From NCBI RefSeq assembly GCF_004342065.1, contig NZ_SLZU01000012.1, positions 1 through 64,000 on the forward strand: a stretch of 64,000 nt of DNA, in the 5' to 3' direction. Positions within the stretch are counted from its first letter, which is position 1, and every line of letters starts with the position of its first letter. Source of the DNA: Primorskyibacter sedentarius (GTDB taxonomy: Bacteria > Pseudomonadota > Alphaproteobacteria > Rhodobacterales > Rhodobacteraceae). Below the pieces are notes generated by a model that had not been told where the DNA came from, did not search any database, and saw only the letters and a program-made list of their open reading frames with translations. The position numbers and the translations under genes were made by a program. Positions 46,388 through 55,869 of the stretch are shown piece by piece.

Positions 46388-46834
46388 CTAAAGCACCCGC
46401 GACATGAAGAGGTATCCGTCGCGCGGGCGGAACCCGGCGCGGGTGTAAAAGCGGGTCACCGGTTCGTCGTTGCGATCCGCCTCAAGATGCAGGGCGCCCA
46501 CGCCGCTGTCCCGCAGCGCATGGGCAAGGGAATTGACCGCCTCGAACCCCATGCCACGGCCACGCACGGCAGGGCGGATGTAAAGTTCGTCAACAATGCC
46601 GTCCAACCCGCCGAATTCGACCGACCAGCCGAAGGTGACAACAACATATCCGACCGGCGCCTTGCGTGGCCCGATCAGCCAGATGGCACCATGCGGCGAG
46701 CCCTCCAGCAAGGGCGCAATCGCGGCGCGCTGGTGGTCCTCGTCCGTGCCAAATCCCTGATGTTCGTGAAAGGCGGCCACCATCGAAAGAAGCCGGGGCA
46801 GATCGTCAGGGCCTGCAAGGTGAAGGGTTTTCAT
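46388..46834 (-). CDS. GNAT-family N-acetyltransferase
   Basis: Acetyltransferase of 148 residues. The acetyl-CoA binding motif A is IRPAVRGRGMGFEAVNSL, and the C-terminal FYTRAGFRPRDGYLFM is typical of the family. The acceptor is unknown. The ATG overlaps the stop of the nucleoside hydrolase gene by four bases, so the two are translated together. Confidence 0.85.
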   Translation of the reverse strand: MKTLHLAGPDDLPRLLSMVAAFHEHQGFGTDEDHQRAAIAPLLEGSPHGAIWLIGPRKAPVGYVVVTFGWSVEFGGLDGIVDELYIRPAVRGRGMGFEAVNSLAHALRDSGVGALHLEADRNDEPVTRFYTRAGFRPRDGYLFMSRVL

Positions 46835-47772
46835 AGCCGGGCCAGCCGTTCGGTCAGAAGGGTGAAAAAGCCGTCAGCGTCGAGATCCCCCATGAAGGTG
46901 GCGTTGCGCGGCCGGTCGGTCACGCCCCACCAGTCGGCAACCGTCATGCCAAGCGTCAGCTCGGACGTGGTTTCAACCTCGACATTGATGTGGCGGCCAT
47001 GGAACAGATCCGGCTGGATCAGGTGTGCCGTCACGCAAGGGTCATGCAAAGGCGCGCCTTCGCTGCCGTATTTCTCCTTGTCGAACCGTTCGAAGAAATC
47101 GGTCATCAGCGCCACGGCTTCGCCCACCGGAGTGCTGAGCGCGCGGAACGCGTCATTGCGATGTGGTGTGACAAGCGCCTTATGGGTCACATCCAGCGGC
47201 ATGATGGTAATCTTTGCGCCGGATTTCAAAACGATGTCAGCGGCTTCGGGGTCGACATAGATGTTGAATTCAGCGGCGGGGGTGATGTTGCCCACCTCGA
47301 AATAGGCGCCCCCCATCAGCACGATCTCGGCAATCCTGGGCGCAATGTCAGGCGCCCTTTGCAATGCCGTGGCGATGTTGGTCAGCGGCCCTAACGGGCA
47401 GAGCGTGACAGTGCCTGCGGGATGCGCGCGCAGCGTCTCGATGATGAAATCGACGGCATGGGCATCTTGCAGTGGCATCTTTGGATCGGCGAGTGTTGGT
47501 CCGTCCAGCCCGGTCTTTCCGTGGACATGCTCGGCCGTAACCAATTTGCGTTTCAGCGGCGCGTCACAGCCCGCAAAGACGGGAATGTCAGTGCGGTTTG
47601 CAAGTTCGCAGACGATACGCGCATTCTTCTGCGTTAGGGCCAGCGGCACATTGCCAGCGACAGCCGTGATGCCCAGCACCTCGATCTCTTCGGGAGAGGC
47701 CAGCGCCAGCAGAATGGCCACCGCATCGTCCTGACCGGGATCCGTGTCGATGATGATCTTGCGTGCTGTCAT
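46831..47772 (-). CDS. inosine-uridine-type nucleoside hydrolase
   Basis: Ribonucleoside hydrolase of 313 residues that splits nucleosides into base and ribose. The Ca2+-binding N-terminal motif IIIDTDPGQDDAVAIL (DxDxxxDD) is complete, and the substrate His lies in the C-terminal LHDPCVTAHLI segment, which places it in the RihA/IunH group. The ATG at 47772 has GGGAGA upstream. It forms an operon with the GNAT gene. Confidence 0.9.
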   Translation of the reverse strand: MTARKIIIDTDPGQDDAVAILLALASPEEIEVLGITAVAGNVPLALTQKNARIVCELANRTDIPVFAGCDAPLKRKLVTAEHVHGKTGLDGPTLADPKMPLQDAHAVDFIIETLRAHPAGTVTLCPLGPLTNIATALQRAPDIAPRIAEIVLMGGAYFEVGNITPAAEFNIYVDPEAADIVLKSGAKITIMPLDVTHKALVTPHRNDAFRALSTPVGEAVALMTDFFERFDKEKYGSEGAPLHDPCVTAHLIQPDLFHGRHINVEVETTSELTLGMTVADWWGVTDRPRNATFMGDLDADGFFTLLTERLARL

Positions 47773-48155
47773 GTCTGCGCTCTCCCTGTCGGTCCGCCGC
47801 GCCGCAAGACGCGTTTTTCCGACAACCGTCTGACAGAGCCTTGTCAACGTCGCAAGCAAAATGGGCGTGTGAAGGCGAGACAGCGCCGAGGGGTGGGTCC
47901 GCGAATTGGGGCGCTGGACGACGACCACGCAAGCGCAGCTTTCACTTGGGTTGCGAACGGAGACCCCTGCGGCGCGTCAGTTCCAACGCCGCACCCGCCG
48001 CCAGCGAGGCGGGCGTTGCGGCCCATCGTCAAGTTAAGGACTGCCGGGCCAGCACAAGAGCCGTCGCTCAAGGCGGTCCATCCGCAGTGTCGCGCTCAAC
48101 TTTGGGGGCAAACCGTTGCCCAGCGCGCCTGTAACGGTCTGCGGCATGGAAACGA
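47773..48155. other. intergenic stretch without a recognised gene
   Basis: About 380 bp upstream of the nucleoside hydrolase. It should contain that gene's promoter. Several GC-rich inverted repeats occur (for example CCGCC near 48000 pairing with GGCGG), but no credible coding region was found. Confidence 0.5.
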
Positions 48156-48181
48156 AGAAAGGCGGCGACATATCTGCCGCC
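48156..48181 (-). terminator. terminator of the RTX gene
   Basis: On the minus strand GGCGGC pairs with GCCGCC (48161-48166 with 48176-48181) around a short loop, and the transcript then reads TTTCTT. It lies about 28 bp after the stop codon of the RTX gene. Confidence 0.5.
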
Positions 48182-48209
48182 ACCTTCGGTGTCATGTCGC
48201 TCGCGACGA

Positions 48210-50825
48210 TCAGGCGAGCAGGTCGATGAGGTTACCATATAGCGACAGGTTGATCTCGGTGTCACCGGCACCATCAATCAAGGTCCAGAGGACTTGGCCC
48301 GTAGGATCGAAAGTCACGAATGCCTCGTCGATTGCGGCATTTCCGGCCCCGGTATTGGCGAAATGCACGGAAAAGTCTGCCGCGGTGGCTCCGCCTGCGC
48401 CGTATAACAGGACATCGCCTTCGGTGGCTGTATAGTCCTTGACCCAGTCGGTTCCGTGAGTGCTCGAACCGGCATGGTAGAACCTGTCGGCATCCGCCCC
48501 GCCCGTCAGCCGGTCGTTGCCGTAGCCGCCATTGAGGAAGTCGAAACCGTCCCCGCCGGACAGCATGTCTCCCCATTCTGATCCGGTCAGCTGGTCATTT
48601 CCGTCCTGACCGAGGAGCGTGTCGGCCCCCGTTCCGCCGTCAATCACATCATCGCCGTCCCCGCCGTAGACCAGGTCATTTCCGGCGCCGCCGTCGATCG
48701 TATCGTCGCCCAGACCGCCGATGATGACGTCACCCGCGTCAGAGATTGCATCGCCGCCGGTAAGCACATCGTCACCGTCGCCACCATTGACCGTGTCGGC
48801 CCCTGCGCCACCATCAAGCTGATCCGCACCGGCAAGACCGATAAGGCGGTCATTGCCCTCCAGCCCATCAATGATGTCATCCCCGGCAGTCCCGACGAGA
48901 AGGTCGTCTCCTGCGGTGCCGAGGATTGGCTCGGAAACGTTGGATTCGCCCGGCGCCATGGTCAGGAAACTGGAGGCTGTCAGGAATTCAGTCACGCCCT
49001 GAAGCGTTACCAGATCAACGCCGTCGATGGCCAACTGCAAATCTCCACCAACCACGGTCTGGGTGATGTTGGTGTCCACCATGATCGTATCGATGGTCAT
49101 GGGCGTGACATCCAGACCGATCAGGCCGAGGACGTCCTCGCCCGCGATGAAGTCGGTGATCACCGAGTTCTGAATATCGGCAGTCGTCGGCGCACCGTAG
49201 GAGAGAACGAAGAAGTCAGAGTCCGCCCCGCCGGTCATGGTGTTGCCACCCTGGCCGACAAGGTAATCCTCGCCCGCGCCGCCCGAGATGGTCTCGCCCG
49301 CGGCATAGGTGGTGATCTCTTCGTAGCTGAGCACCAGTTCCGAGCTGTAGATCGACGTGGGCTTGATATCGCCCTTGACGTAGACGGCCACATCGAAGGC
49401 CGATGTCATATTCAGGCCGTTATCCGTGACCGTGCCTGCCGCGTTCTGCCATCCGGCACTGATCGCCAGCGGCGAGAACGGGTTTTCCCAGTCCAGAAGG
49501 TTGATGACGGTCTGCGTCTCTGCGCCAACGATGTATTTCTCTTCACCGTTTTTCACCGGAGGGGGCGTGGAGGGATCTTCGGGGATCACGACGCTGGGCA
49601 GGTCCTGACCGTATTTGTCAGGCTGAAGCCGCCAGCGGGGCCCGACAACATATTCAGTGCCGTCTGCATTCAGCTCCGGTTCAAACGGCTCACGGTCCAT
49701 GGTGGTGTACCAGGCGTTGGTGAACCCTTCGGCGCCATCAATCGCCCCGATCGCGGCCATATCAGAGGTCGCCCACGCCGCCGCAAGGGCCGGATCTTTC
49801 AGAACGGTCCCGGCCGGATAGAGCGTGCCGTCGCCGGCATAATAGTCATCGGTCGTGACCCAGGAACCATCCGCGAGGATTTCGTAGGTCGGCAAGGTGC
49901 CGATCGCGAATTCGTTTTCAAAATCCTCGGGGCGGATCTGATCGTTCGGGTTGTTGGTGATCAGGTGGTGGGTGACAAGCTCTGCCGCAGTGATCTTGTA
50001 GAGCGGCTGAATATCCCCCTCGGAATCCTTGGTATCCCATTCCGACGGCAGGTCCAGCGTTGCTTCGAGCCGGATGTCGTTGGGTTTTTTGATCGTGTTG
50101 CCCCAGCGGTACAAAAGCTTGCCATCGTCCTTCAGCGTCACCGAATAGTCGGCGCTGGCGGCGATGTTGATGTCGATCTCGGTCTCGTTCGGTTCCAGAA
50201 CGTCCTTCAGATCGGCCACGCCGTCGCCATTGGCATCGCCCGCATCCGCGATTGCATCCGCCGCAAGCCAGCCGTCATAGGCCCCACCGATCATGTAAAG
50301 ATCGTTATCCAGCGGATAAACCGCATCCGGATCGCCGGGATACTTCTGATCCGACAAGACGTTCTGCATGACGACATAGTGTTCGGTCGATGCTTTCACG
50401 GTGTTGCCACCCAGACCTGACAGCCACGTCCCCAGAACAGCAGGTGTCTTGAACGTATCGGTCGGAGAATCCGAAACGGTGATCCCGATTTGCTGACCGT
50501 AAGTGCCGGTGATGTCGCCCGCCCAACCCTCTGCATATTCCGGGTTCAGCACGAAATCCTTTTCCTCGGCGCCGACAAAGTCAGTCACGATGAAGCCGAA
50601 TTCGCTGTTGATCGGGTAAAGATTTGTGCCGTCTTTGGCGACAAGCGGCGTAGCCGAGAAATCGATCACCGGCGTTTCGCCGGGTGCCACGTCACCTTGG
50701 GTCAAACCAGAGTAGGTGCCGGTGACATCGGCGGTGCTGTAGACATGTACGGATGTAAAATCCGGGGAGGTGTTCAACGGCTGATCGATGTCGATTGCGT
50801 TGCTCGGGTCAATAATTACGGCCAT
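48210..50825 (-). CDS. RTX-type calcium-binding protein, type I secretion candidate
   Basis: Acidic protein of 871 residues without an N-terminal signal peptide. Residues about 632-785 hold a run of RTX nonapeptides of the GGxGxDxLx kind (GGAGADTVNGGDGDDVL, GGAGNDLVYGGDGDDVI), and a shorter block lies near residues 515-545. The C-terminal region after the repeats is the usual place of the type I secretion signal. An EF-hand/dockerin-like loop, DAGDANGDGVADLKD, occurs near residue 192. I do not recognise the N-terminal 500 residues, which contain Tyr- and Trp-rich segments and no protease or lipase motif seen by eye. No type I secretion genes are adjacent. Confidence 0.82.
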   Translation of the reverse strand: MAVIIDPSNAIDIDQPLNTSPDFTSVHVYSTADVTGTYSGLTQGDVAPGETPVIDFSATPLVAKDGTNLYPINSEFGFIVTDFVGAEEKDFVLNPEYAEGWAGDITGTYGQQIGITVSDSPTDTFKTPAVLGTWLSGLGGNTVKASTEHYVVMQNVLSDQKYPGDPDAVYPLDNDLYMIGGAYDGWLAADAIADAGDANGDGVADLKDVLEPNETEIDINIAASADYSVTLKDDGKLLYRWGNTIKKPNDIRLEATLDLPSEWDTKDSEGDIQPLYKITAAELVTHHLITNNPNDQIRPEDFENEFAIGTLPTYEILADGSWVTTDDYYAGDGTLYPAGTVLKDPALAAAWATSDMAAIGAIDGAEGFTNAWYTTMDREPFEPELNADGTEYVVGPRWRLQPDKYGQDLPSVVIPEDPSTPPPVKNGEEKYIVGAETQTVINLLDWENPFSPLAISAGWQNAAGTVTDNGLNMTSAFDVAVYVKGDIKPTSIYSSELVLSYEEITTYAAGETISGGAGEDYLVGQGGNTMTGGADSDFFVLSYGAPTTADIQNSVITDFIAGEDVLGLIGLDVTPMTIDTIMVDTNITQTVVGGDLQLAIDGVDLVTLQGVTEFLTASSFLTMAPGESNVSEPILGTAGDDLLVGTAGDDIIDGLEGNDRLIGLAGADQLDGGAGADTVNGGDGDDVLTGGDAISDAGDVIIGGLGDDTIDGGAGNDLVYGGDGDDVIDGGTGADTLLGQDGNDQLTGSEWGDMLSGGDGFDFLNGGYGNDRLTGGADADRFYHAGSSTHGTDWVKDYTATEGDVLLYGAGGATAADFSVHFANTGAGNAAIDEAFVTFDPTGQVLWTLIDGAGDTEINLSLYGNLIDLLA

Positions 50826-51482
50826 TTTGGTCTCCTCACGTTTGAATACCGGTTCGTGTCCTGAGGACCTGTTGGTGTCAGGCCGCGCTGTTCCGGCGAA
50901 TGTCGGCTCTCTGCCTGAGAGCGCGGCTCCCGGTTGTCTCGTGGCATCAAGACCGCCAAAATCGCGCCTTCACGGATATGTTATGTGCAGAAAGTGAGAT
51001 GTGTTCTTGACCGAAATCAATTTTTCTAAATAAACTTAAATCCCGGGTGATGAGGCGTATGACGGCATGGGCTCGGCCCTGTCATCCGTCTGAATTTTTT
51101 GAGGAAAGGGAGGCTTGCGAGCCGATCCAACCGCAGAGGTTCAGGCGCATCAATCGGCGGTCAAATCAGCGTCTGTGTTTGGTGCAGCCATGATCTCAGC
51201 CCCTTTGGCGCGCCACAGATCGTCAGGACATTGCAGCGCCGCCGAAACAGCATTCGGGCAATCTGCGCGACCACTTGATCGCGACGGGCGCAGCGCGGGG
51301 GTTCGCAACCCACCGCGGGCATTGCCCCATTGCGGTCAGCCTTTCATTCAGCCGGTTTTCGGCGTAGGGGCAGAAAGGATCGGATCCCTGCAAGACCCGG
51401 TTCTGCAATGACATGCGGATGTGCTCCGCCCGTTTCGTCCGGGCTTTACGCTCCGGACAATTGGATATGAGGAGTTTTCCAG
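50826..51482. other. intergenic stretch without a recognised gene
   Basis: A gap of 657 bp between the divergent RTX gene and the methyltransferase gene. It contains an imperfect hairpin around GGTT-CGC-AACC at 51294-51317 and AT-rich DNA near 51000-51050 that may hold the RTX promoter. Short open frames are present but none is convincing. Confidence 0.5.
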
Positions 51483-52634
51483 ATGACGCCAGCAGCACGG
51501 TATCAGGCCGCGATCGAAGTTCTGGATCGCGTGGGCTCCGGGCTTGCGGTCGAGCAGGCCCTGACGAACTGGGCGCGCGGTGCGCGGTTTGCCGGATCAA
51601 AGGACCGCGCGGCTGTGCGTGACCATGTCTATACGGTCGTCCGTCGTCGGCGCAGCTGCGCAGCCCTTGGCGGTGGTGAGCATGGCCGGGCGCTTGTGCT
51701 GGGTCTTTTGCGGGACGAAGGGGCGGACCCGGCGACAGTCTTTACCGGCGAGGGTTACGCGCCCGATCCCCTGACCGAGGCCGAGCTGTCTCTTGGCCAT
51801 GCGCCCGAAGGTGCTGCCGCACTGGATTTGCCGGACTGGTTGCTGCCGCTGTTCGAGGCGTCGCTCGAGGATCCCGAGGCAACCGCCCTGGCGCTGCGTG
51901 ATCGCGCGCCCGTGTTTCTGCGCATCAACACGTTGCGTGGCGATGTTGATACGGCGCAACAGTCGTTGCTGCCCGAAGGGGTCCAGACCCGCCCGCATCC
52001 GCTCTCTCCCAGCGCGCTGGAAGTCACCGAAGGGGCGCGACGCGTTCACCTGTCGCAAGCTTACGCCGATGGGCTGGTGGAGCTTCAGGACGCGGCAAGC
52101 CAGGCCGTGGTCGACAAACTGCCGCTGCGCCCCGGCATGCGGGTGTTGGATTACTGCGCCGGCGGCGGTGGCAAGTCGTTGGCAATAGCGGCAAGGCTGT
52201 CCGGGCCGGTAGAGGCGCATGACGCCGATCCGCGCAGGATGTCCGATCTGCCCGCGCGTGCCATGCGCGCAGGCGCCGAGGTTGACCTCGTTGATCAGCC
52301 TGTCGGACCCTATGATCTGATCCTGTGTGATGCGCCATGTTCGGGGTCGGGCGCATGGAGACGGTCCCCGGAAGGCAAGTGGCTGTTGACCGCAGAGCGC
52401 CTGACGGAACTGCAGGACATCCAGTCGGAGATATTGCAGAGCGTGGCCGACTTGGTGGCACCTGATGGGGTGCTGGCCTATGCCACCTGTTCTGTTCTGG
52501 CAGAGGAAAATCGCGCGGTGGTTGACCGTTTTCTGGATGCGCATCCGGGATGGCAATACACAGAACAACACCAGTTCCTGCCCAGCCAGGGCGGGGACGG
52601 TTTTTTCCTGGCTCTTTTGAAAGCAAAGGCTTGA
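51483..52634 (+). CDS. RsmB/NOP-family RNA (cytosine-C5) methyltransferase
   Basis: SAM-dependent methyltransferase of 383 residues that makes m5C in rRNA, probably 16S. The N-terminal part is a NusB-like helical region. The SAM site reads LDYCAGGGGKSLAIAA, motif IV with the first catalytic Cys is CDAPCSGSGAWRR, and motif VI with the second Cys is YATCSVLAEEN. GGAG lies before the ATG. Which cytosine it modifies cannot be told from the sequence. Confidence 0.88.
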   Translation: MTPAARYQAAIEVLDRVGSGLAVEQALTNWARGARFAGSKDRAAVRDHVYTVVRRRRSCAALGGGEHGRALVLGLLRDEGADPATVFTGEGYAPDPLTEAELSLGHAPEGAAALDLPDWLLPLFEASLEDPEATALALRDRAPVFLRINTLRGDVDTAQQSLLPEGVQTRPHPLSPSALEVTEGARRVHLSQAYADGLVELQDAASQAVVDKLPLRPGMRVLDYCAGGGGKSLAIAARLSGPVEAHDADPRRMSDLPARAMRAGAEVDLVDQPVGPYDLILCDAPCSGSGAWRRSPEGKWLLTAERLTELQDIQSEILQSVADLVAPDGVLAYATCSVLAEENRAVVDRFLDAHPGWQYTEQHQFLPSQGGDGFFLALLKAKA

Positions 52635-52720
52635 CCGACGTTTTCAACCCTGAGACGATCTTGGTAGCCTTAATAACCGGTTAACGAATCTCTCGTCGTA
52701 ATGGCTGTGGCAAGAATCAC

Positions 52721-55057
52721 ATGGGGGTCGCCTTGGCCTATACGTCATTGAATCCCGGACCGATGACACGCGCATCCGGTCGTGTCTCTCAACGGCTTGG
52801 CCTGTTGCTGATCCTGTCAGCGGGGCTGCTTGGCGTCTCTTTCCTCGTGGCTTCCAGACAGGTGCAACTTGCACTTTTGGTGGCGGGTATGACTGCGCTC
52901 AGCCTTGCGCTTTTGTCCAAGGCCCTTACCGCATTGCACCGAATTCGTCGCAAATGGACATTGGATGCGCTGGCGCAGGCTGTGGCTCTGGACGGCGCCT
53001 ATACGTTCTTTACGGATTTCGAAGGGGAAATCCTGTTCCGCAACCGCGCCGCCGAAGAACGCTGCGGCGCGCGCTCGGACATAACGCTGGGTGGGGAGTT
53101 GAAAGAGATCCTCGCCAATCCCGGCAGCGTGCTCCACCGGTTGAAAAGCCGGATCGGGCCGGGCGGTACGGCCAGAGAAGAGATCGTCACCCGTCAGGGA
53201 TGCATCCGCCTTTCCGTACATGCCTTTGCCAGGGACGGCCTGCTGTGGCGGGTGGAAGAGAGCGCAGTGACAGAGAAGTCGCCGCTGGCCACGGCGATGG
53301 ATCATATTCCGATGGTGTCCTTGGGGCGGAACAACGCCGTTCTTCAGATGAACGCAGCCGCGACAGAGCTTGTCGGCGCCCGGATCAAGGCGCTGGACCG
53401 GCTGATCCTTGACCTTCCGCTGGTCTCCGGTGGCGTCCACGATATCAGCGTTGCAGACGGCGTGGTGCGGCGCCTTGTGATCTGCGTGCAAACCAATGCC
53501 GGGCGGTCAGAGCTTTTCCTTCTGCCGGAACCAAAGATTGCAGCCTCTGACGACGCGGCGGCGGCCTTTGATGCCTTGCCTGTGGGCTTGCTGAAGCTGT
53601 CGCCCAACGGTGCGCTTTTGCGGTCCAACAAGGAGGCCCGCGCGCTGCTGGGGGGCGATTGCGCTCAAAGCAAGCTGCTGTCGGACTATATGGAAGGGCT
53701 TGGGCGCCCGCTGACAGACTGGATTCAGGAAACAGCGACCGGGCGCGGCACGAACCATTCGGAATTCCTGCGCCTGACCCGCGCTGACAAGGAGGTGTTT
53801 GTTCAGGTCACGCTGAACAGGATCACCGAGAACGGACAGACCGCCCTGATCGCCGTCATCAACGATGCGACAGAGCTGAAGACCCTCGAAGCGCAATTTG
53901 TTCAAAGCCAGAAGATGCAGGCCATCGGTCAACTCGCCGGGGGTGTGGCGCATGATTTCAACAATCTTTTGACGGCGATTTCAGGGCATTGCGACCTGTT
54001 GTTGCTCCGTCACGATCAGGGTGACCCCGATTTTGGCGACCTTGTCCAGATCAACCAGAATGCCAACCGTGCGGCCGCCCTCGTCGGGCAGCTCCTGGCG
54101 TTCTCTCGCAAGCAGACTCTGCGACCGGTTGTTCTTGATCTGCGCGACACGCTGTCCGACCTGACCCATCTTCTTAACCGGTTGGTGGGTGAAAAGGTGG
54201 TGCTGGAACTGCGGCACGACCCGGTGCTGAAACCGGTCCGTGCCGACAAGCGCCAGCTTGAGCAGGTGATGATGAACCTCGTGGTGAATGCGCGCGATGC
54301 GATGCCCACGGGTGGGCGGATCCTGATCGAAACGGAGATGAAGGTGCTGCATCAGCCGATGCGGCGCGACAGGGCAGAGGTCGCGGCGGGCGAATATGTC
54401 TCGGTCAAAGTGACCGATGATGGCGTGGGTATCCCGCCGGACAAGATGCAAAAGGTGTTCGAGCCCTTCTATACGTCGAAACGCACCGGCGAGGGCACGG
54501 GGCTGGGGCTGTCCACCGTCTATGGGATCGTCAAGCAAACCGGGGGTTTCATCTTTGTCGACAGCGTGGTCGGGTCGGGCACCTGCTTTACCCTGCTGCT
54601 GCCCGCCAGCGAAGTTGAAATGGCCGTCGGCGCATTGCCGCGTCCGGTCGAGAAGAAACCCGCGATCCGCCATGGTGACGGCGTCGTGCTGCTGGTCGAG
54701 GACGAGGCGCCGGTCCGTGCCTTTGCATCCCGCGCCCTGCGTTTGCGCGGCTACACGGTGCTCGAAGCCGCATCAGCGGAAGATGCGCTGAAACTGCTCG
54801 AAGACCCCACGGTCGAGGTCGACGTCTTCGTAACCGATGTGGTGATGCCGGGCATGGACGGGCCGACATGGGTGCGCGAAGCGTTGAAAGAACGCCCCGA
54901 CGTCCGCGTTGTCTTCGTGTCGGGATATGCCGAGGACGTGTTCCGCGACAGCGAGGCACGTATCCCCAAATCTGTATTCCTGCCCAAGCCGTTCTCACTT
55001 GGCGACCTGACAGAAACGGTTCACAAACAGCTGTCTGGCGCGACCGAATCCAACTGA
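52721..55057 (+). CDS. cckA: hybrid histidine kinase CckA
   Basis: Membrane hybrid kinase of 778 residues at the head of the alphaproteobacterial CckA-ChpT-CtrA phosphorelay. Two TM segments lie within residues 20-75, then two PAS-like domains (DGAYTFFTDFEGEILFRN and a second near residue 275), a dimerisation helix with His 411 in GGVAHDFNNLLTAI, a HATPase domain (NLVVNARDAMP, DDGVGIP, GTGLGLSTVYG), and a C-terminal receiver with Asp 706 in VFVTDVVMPGMDGP. The QKMQAIGQLAGGVAHDFNN region is diagnostic. In Rhodobacterales this relay controls motility and gene transfer agent release. The location next to recA fits the order. Confidence 0.92.
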   Translation: MGVALAYTSLNPGPMTRASGRVSQRLGLLLILSAGLLGVSFLVASRQVQLALLVAGMTALSLALLSKALTALHRIRRKWTLDALAQAVALDGAYTFFTDFEGEILFRNRAAEERCGARSDITLGGELKEILANPGSVLHRLKSRIGPGGTAREEIVTRQGCIRLSVHAFARDGLLWRVEESAVTEKSPLATAMDHIPMVSLGRNNAVLQMNAAATELVGARIKALDRLILDLPLVSGGVHDISVADGVVRRLVICVQTNAGRSELFLLPEPKIAASDDAAAAFDALPVGLLKLSPNGALLRSNKEARALLGGDCAQSKLLSDYMEGLGRPLTDWIQETATGRGTNHSEFLRLTRADKEVFVQVTLNRITENGQTALIAVINDATELKTLEAQFVQSQKMQAIGQLAGGVAHDFNNLLTAISGHCDLLLLRHDQGDPDFGDLVQINQNANRAAALVGQLLAFSRKQTLRPVVLDLRDTLSDLTHLLNRLVGEKVVLELRHDPVLKPVRADKRQLEQVMMNLVVNARDAMPTGGRILIETEMKVLHQPMRRDRAEVAAGEYVSVKVTDDGVGIPPDKMQKVFEPFYTSKRTGEGTGLGLSTVYGIVKQTGGFIFVDSVVGSGTCFTLLLPASEVEMAVGALPRPVEKKPAIRHGDGVVLLVEDEAPVRAFASRALRLRGYTVLEAASAEDALKLLEDPTVEVDVFVTDVVMPGMDGPTWVREALKERPDVRVVFVSGYAEDVFRDSEARIPKSVFLPKPFSLGDLTETVHKQLSGATESN

Positions 55058-55079
55058 CTTCGGCCGCGCGGGTAACCGC

Positions 55080-55673
55080 TCAGGTGCCGCTTTCCCAGAT
55101 CTCGTATTCCGCCGCGCATTTGCGGCGGAACCGTTGCACAACCTCCTGAGATATCTCTAGGTCCAGCTTCGGCGATACGTTCGTGCGCGGCAGATCAAGC
55201 GTGACTGATAGACGGTCCTCAACAAATGCGCGCAGGGCGGGCTGGTGTTCGTAACGGAAGAGGTGATTGATCCTCACACCATTGGGCCGGGGTTCGAGAA
55301 ATTTCGCCTGGCTCCCGACATTCGCGAAAGGGGGCTTGTCACCCTTCATATAGGCAAGCACGAATTGCTCAAAGCTGACATCGGCGGTGGAGGTCCGCTT
55401 GCCATCAAGAAAGGGGCGCCTGCGATAGCGATACCAGCTTCCCAGCCAGTCCAGCGGATCGCGCACGACAGCAAGCGTTTCCATGTCCTCTCCGCCCGTG
55501 CGTTCGAACATGGGCCGGAAAAACCGGTTGTAGCGGTAAATCGGCGCGTGTTTTAGCTCTGGCGGATCAAGGACGGCGATGGAGGCCCGCGTCTGCCACG
55601 TCGCCTCATAGGCCGAAGTCCCGGTCTTGGGCACGGCCAGGAAGACCAGTCTTTCTTTCCAGAACACCAGCAT
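55080..55673 (-). CDS. sulfotransferase-like protein
   Basis: Protein of 197 residues of the sulfotransferase family. The 5'-phosphosulfate-binding loop is FLAVPKTGTSA at the N terminus and the 3'-phosphate motif is LAVVRDPLDWLGSWYRYRR. It would transfer sulfate from PAPS to an unknown acceptor, perhaps surface polysaccharide. It is convergent with cckA and divergent from recA. Confidence 0.8.
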   Translation of the reverse strand: MLVFWKERLVFLAVPKTGTSAYEATWQTRASIAVLDPPELKHAPIYRYNRFFRPMFERTGGEDMETLAVVRDPLDWLGSWYRYRRRPFLDGKRTSTADVSFEQFVLAYMKGDKPPFANVGSQAKFLEPRPNGVRINHLFRYEHQPALRAFVEDRLSVTLDLPRTNVSPKLDLEISQEVVQRFRRKCAAEYEIWESGT

Positions 55674-55774
55674 TACTTGCTCCTCTGCAATGACCCGGGA
55701 GTCTCGCGCAGGCTCCTCAACCCTTCCTTAACCAATTCGACCAATACTGACGAGAGCAGGAATTGACTTGAATT

Positions 55775-55816
55775 GTTCTCGTTTTGATCTCATATAGAAA
55801 AGAACAAGAGGCGAAC
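55775..55816. promoter_or_regulatory. SOS boxes in the recA promoter
   Basis: GAAC-N7-GAAC at 55802-55816 is an exact match, on the minus strand, to the alphaproteobacterial LexA site GTTC-N7-GTTC. A second site at 55775-55789, GTTC-N7-GATC, has one mismatch. Both lie within 100 bp upstream of recA. Confidence 0.75.
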
Positions 55817-55869
55817 AAGCAGCAGCAATTGCCGCCCGGGTCCGGGTGTGGAATAAGGACGTGAAACTC

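Noticed and set aside
47980-48040. Inverted repeats upstream of the nucleoside hydrolase as a riboswitch
   Set aside because: The repeats are short GC-rich stems without any conserved aptamer pattern I can recognise.
55763-55798. Assigning -35 and -10 boxes to the recA promoter
   Set aside because: TTGACT at 55763 and TATAGA at 55793 are 24 bp apart, too far for one promoter, and other pairings were no better.
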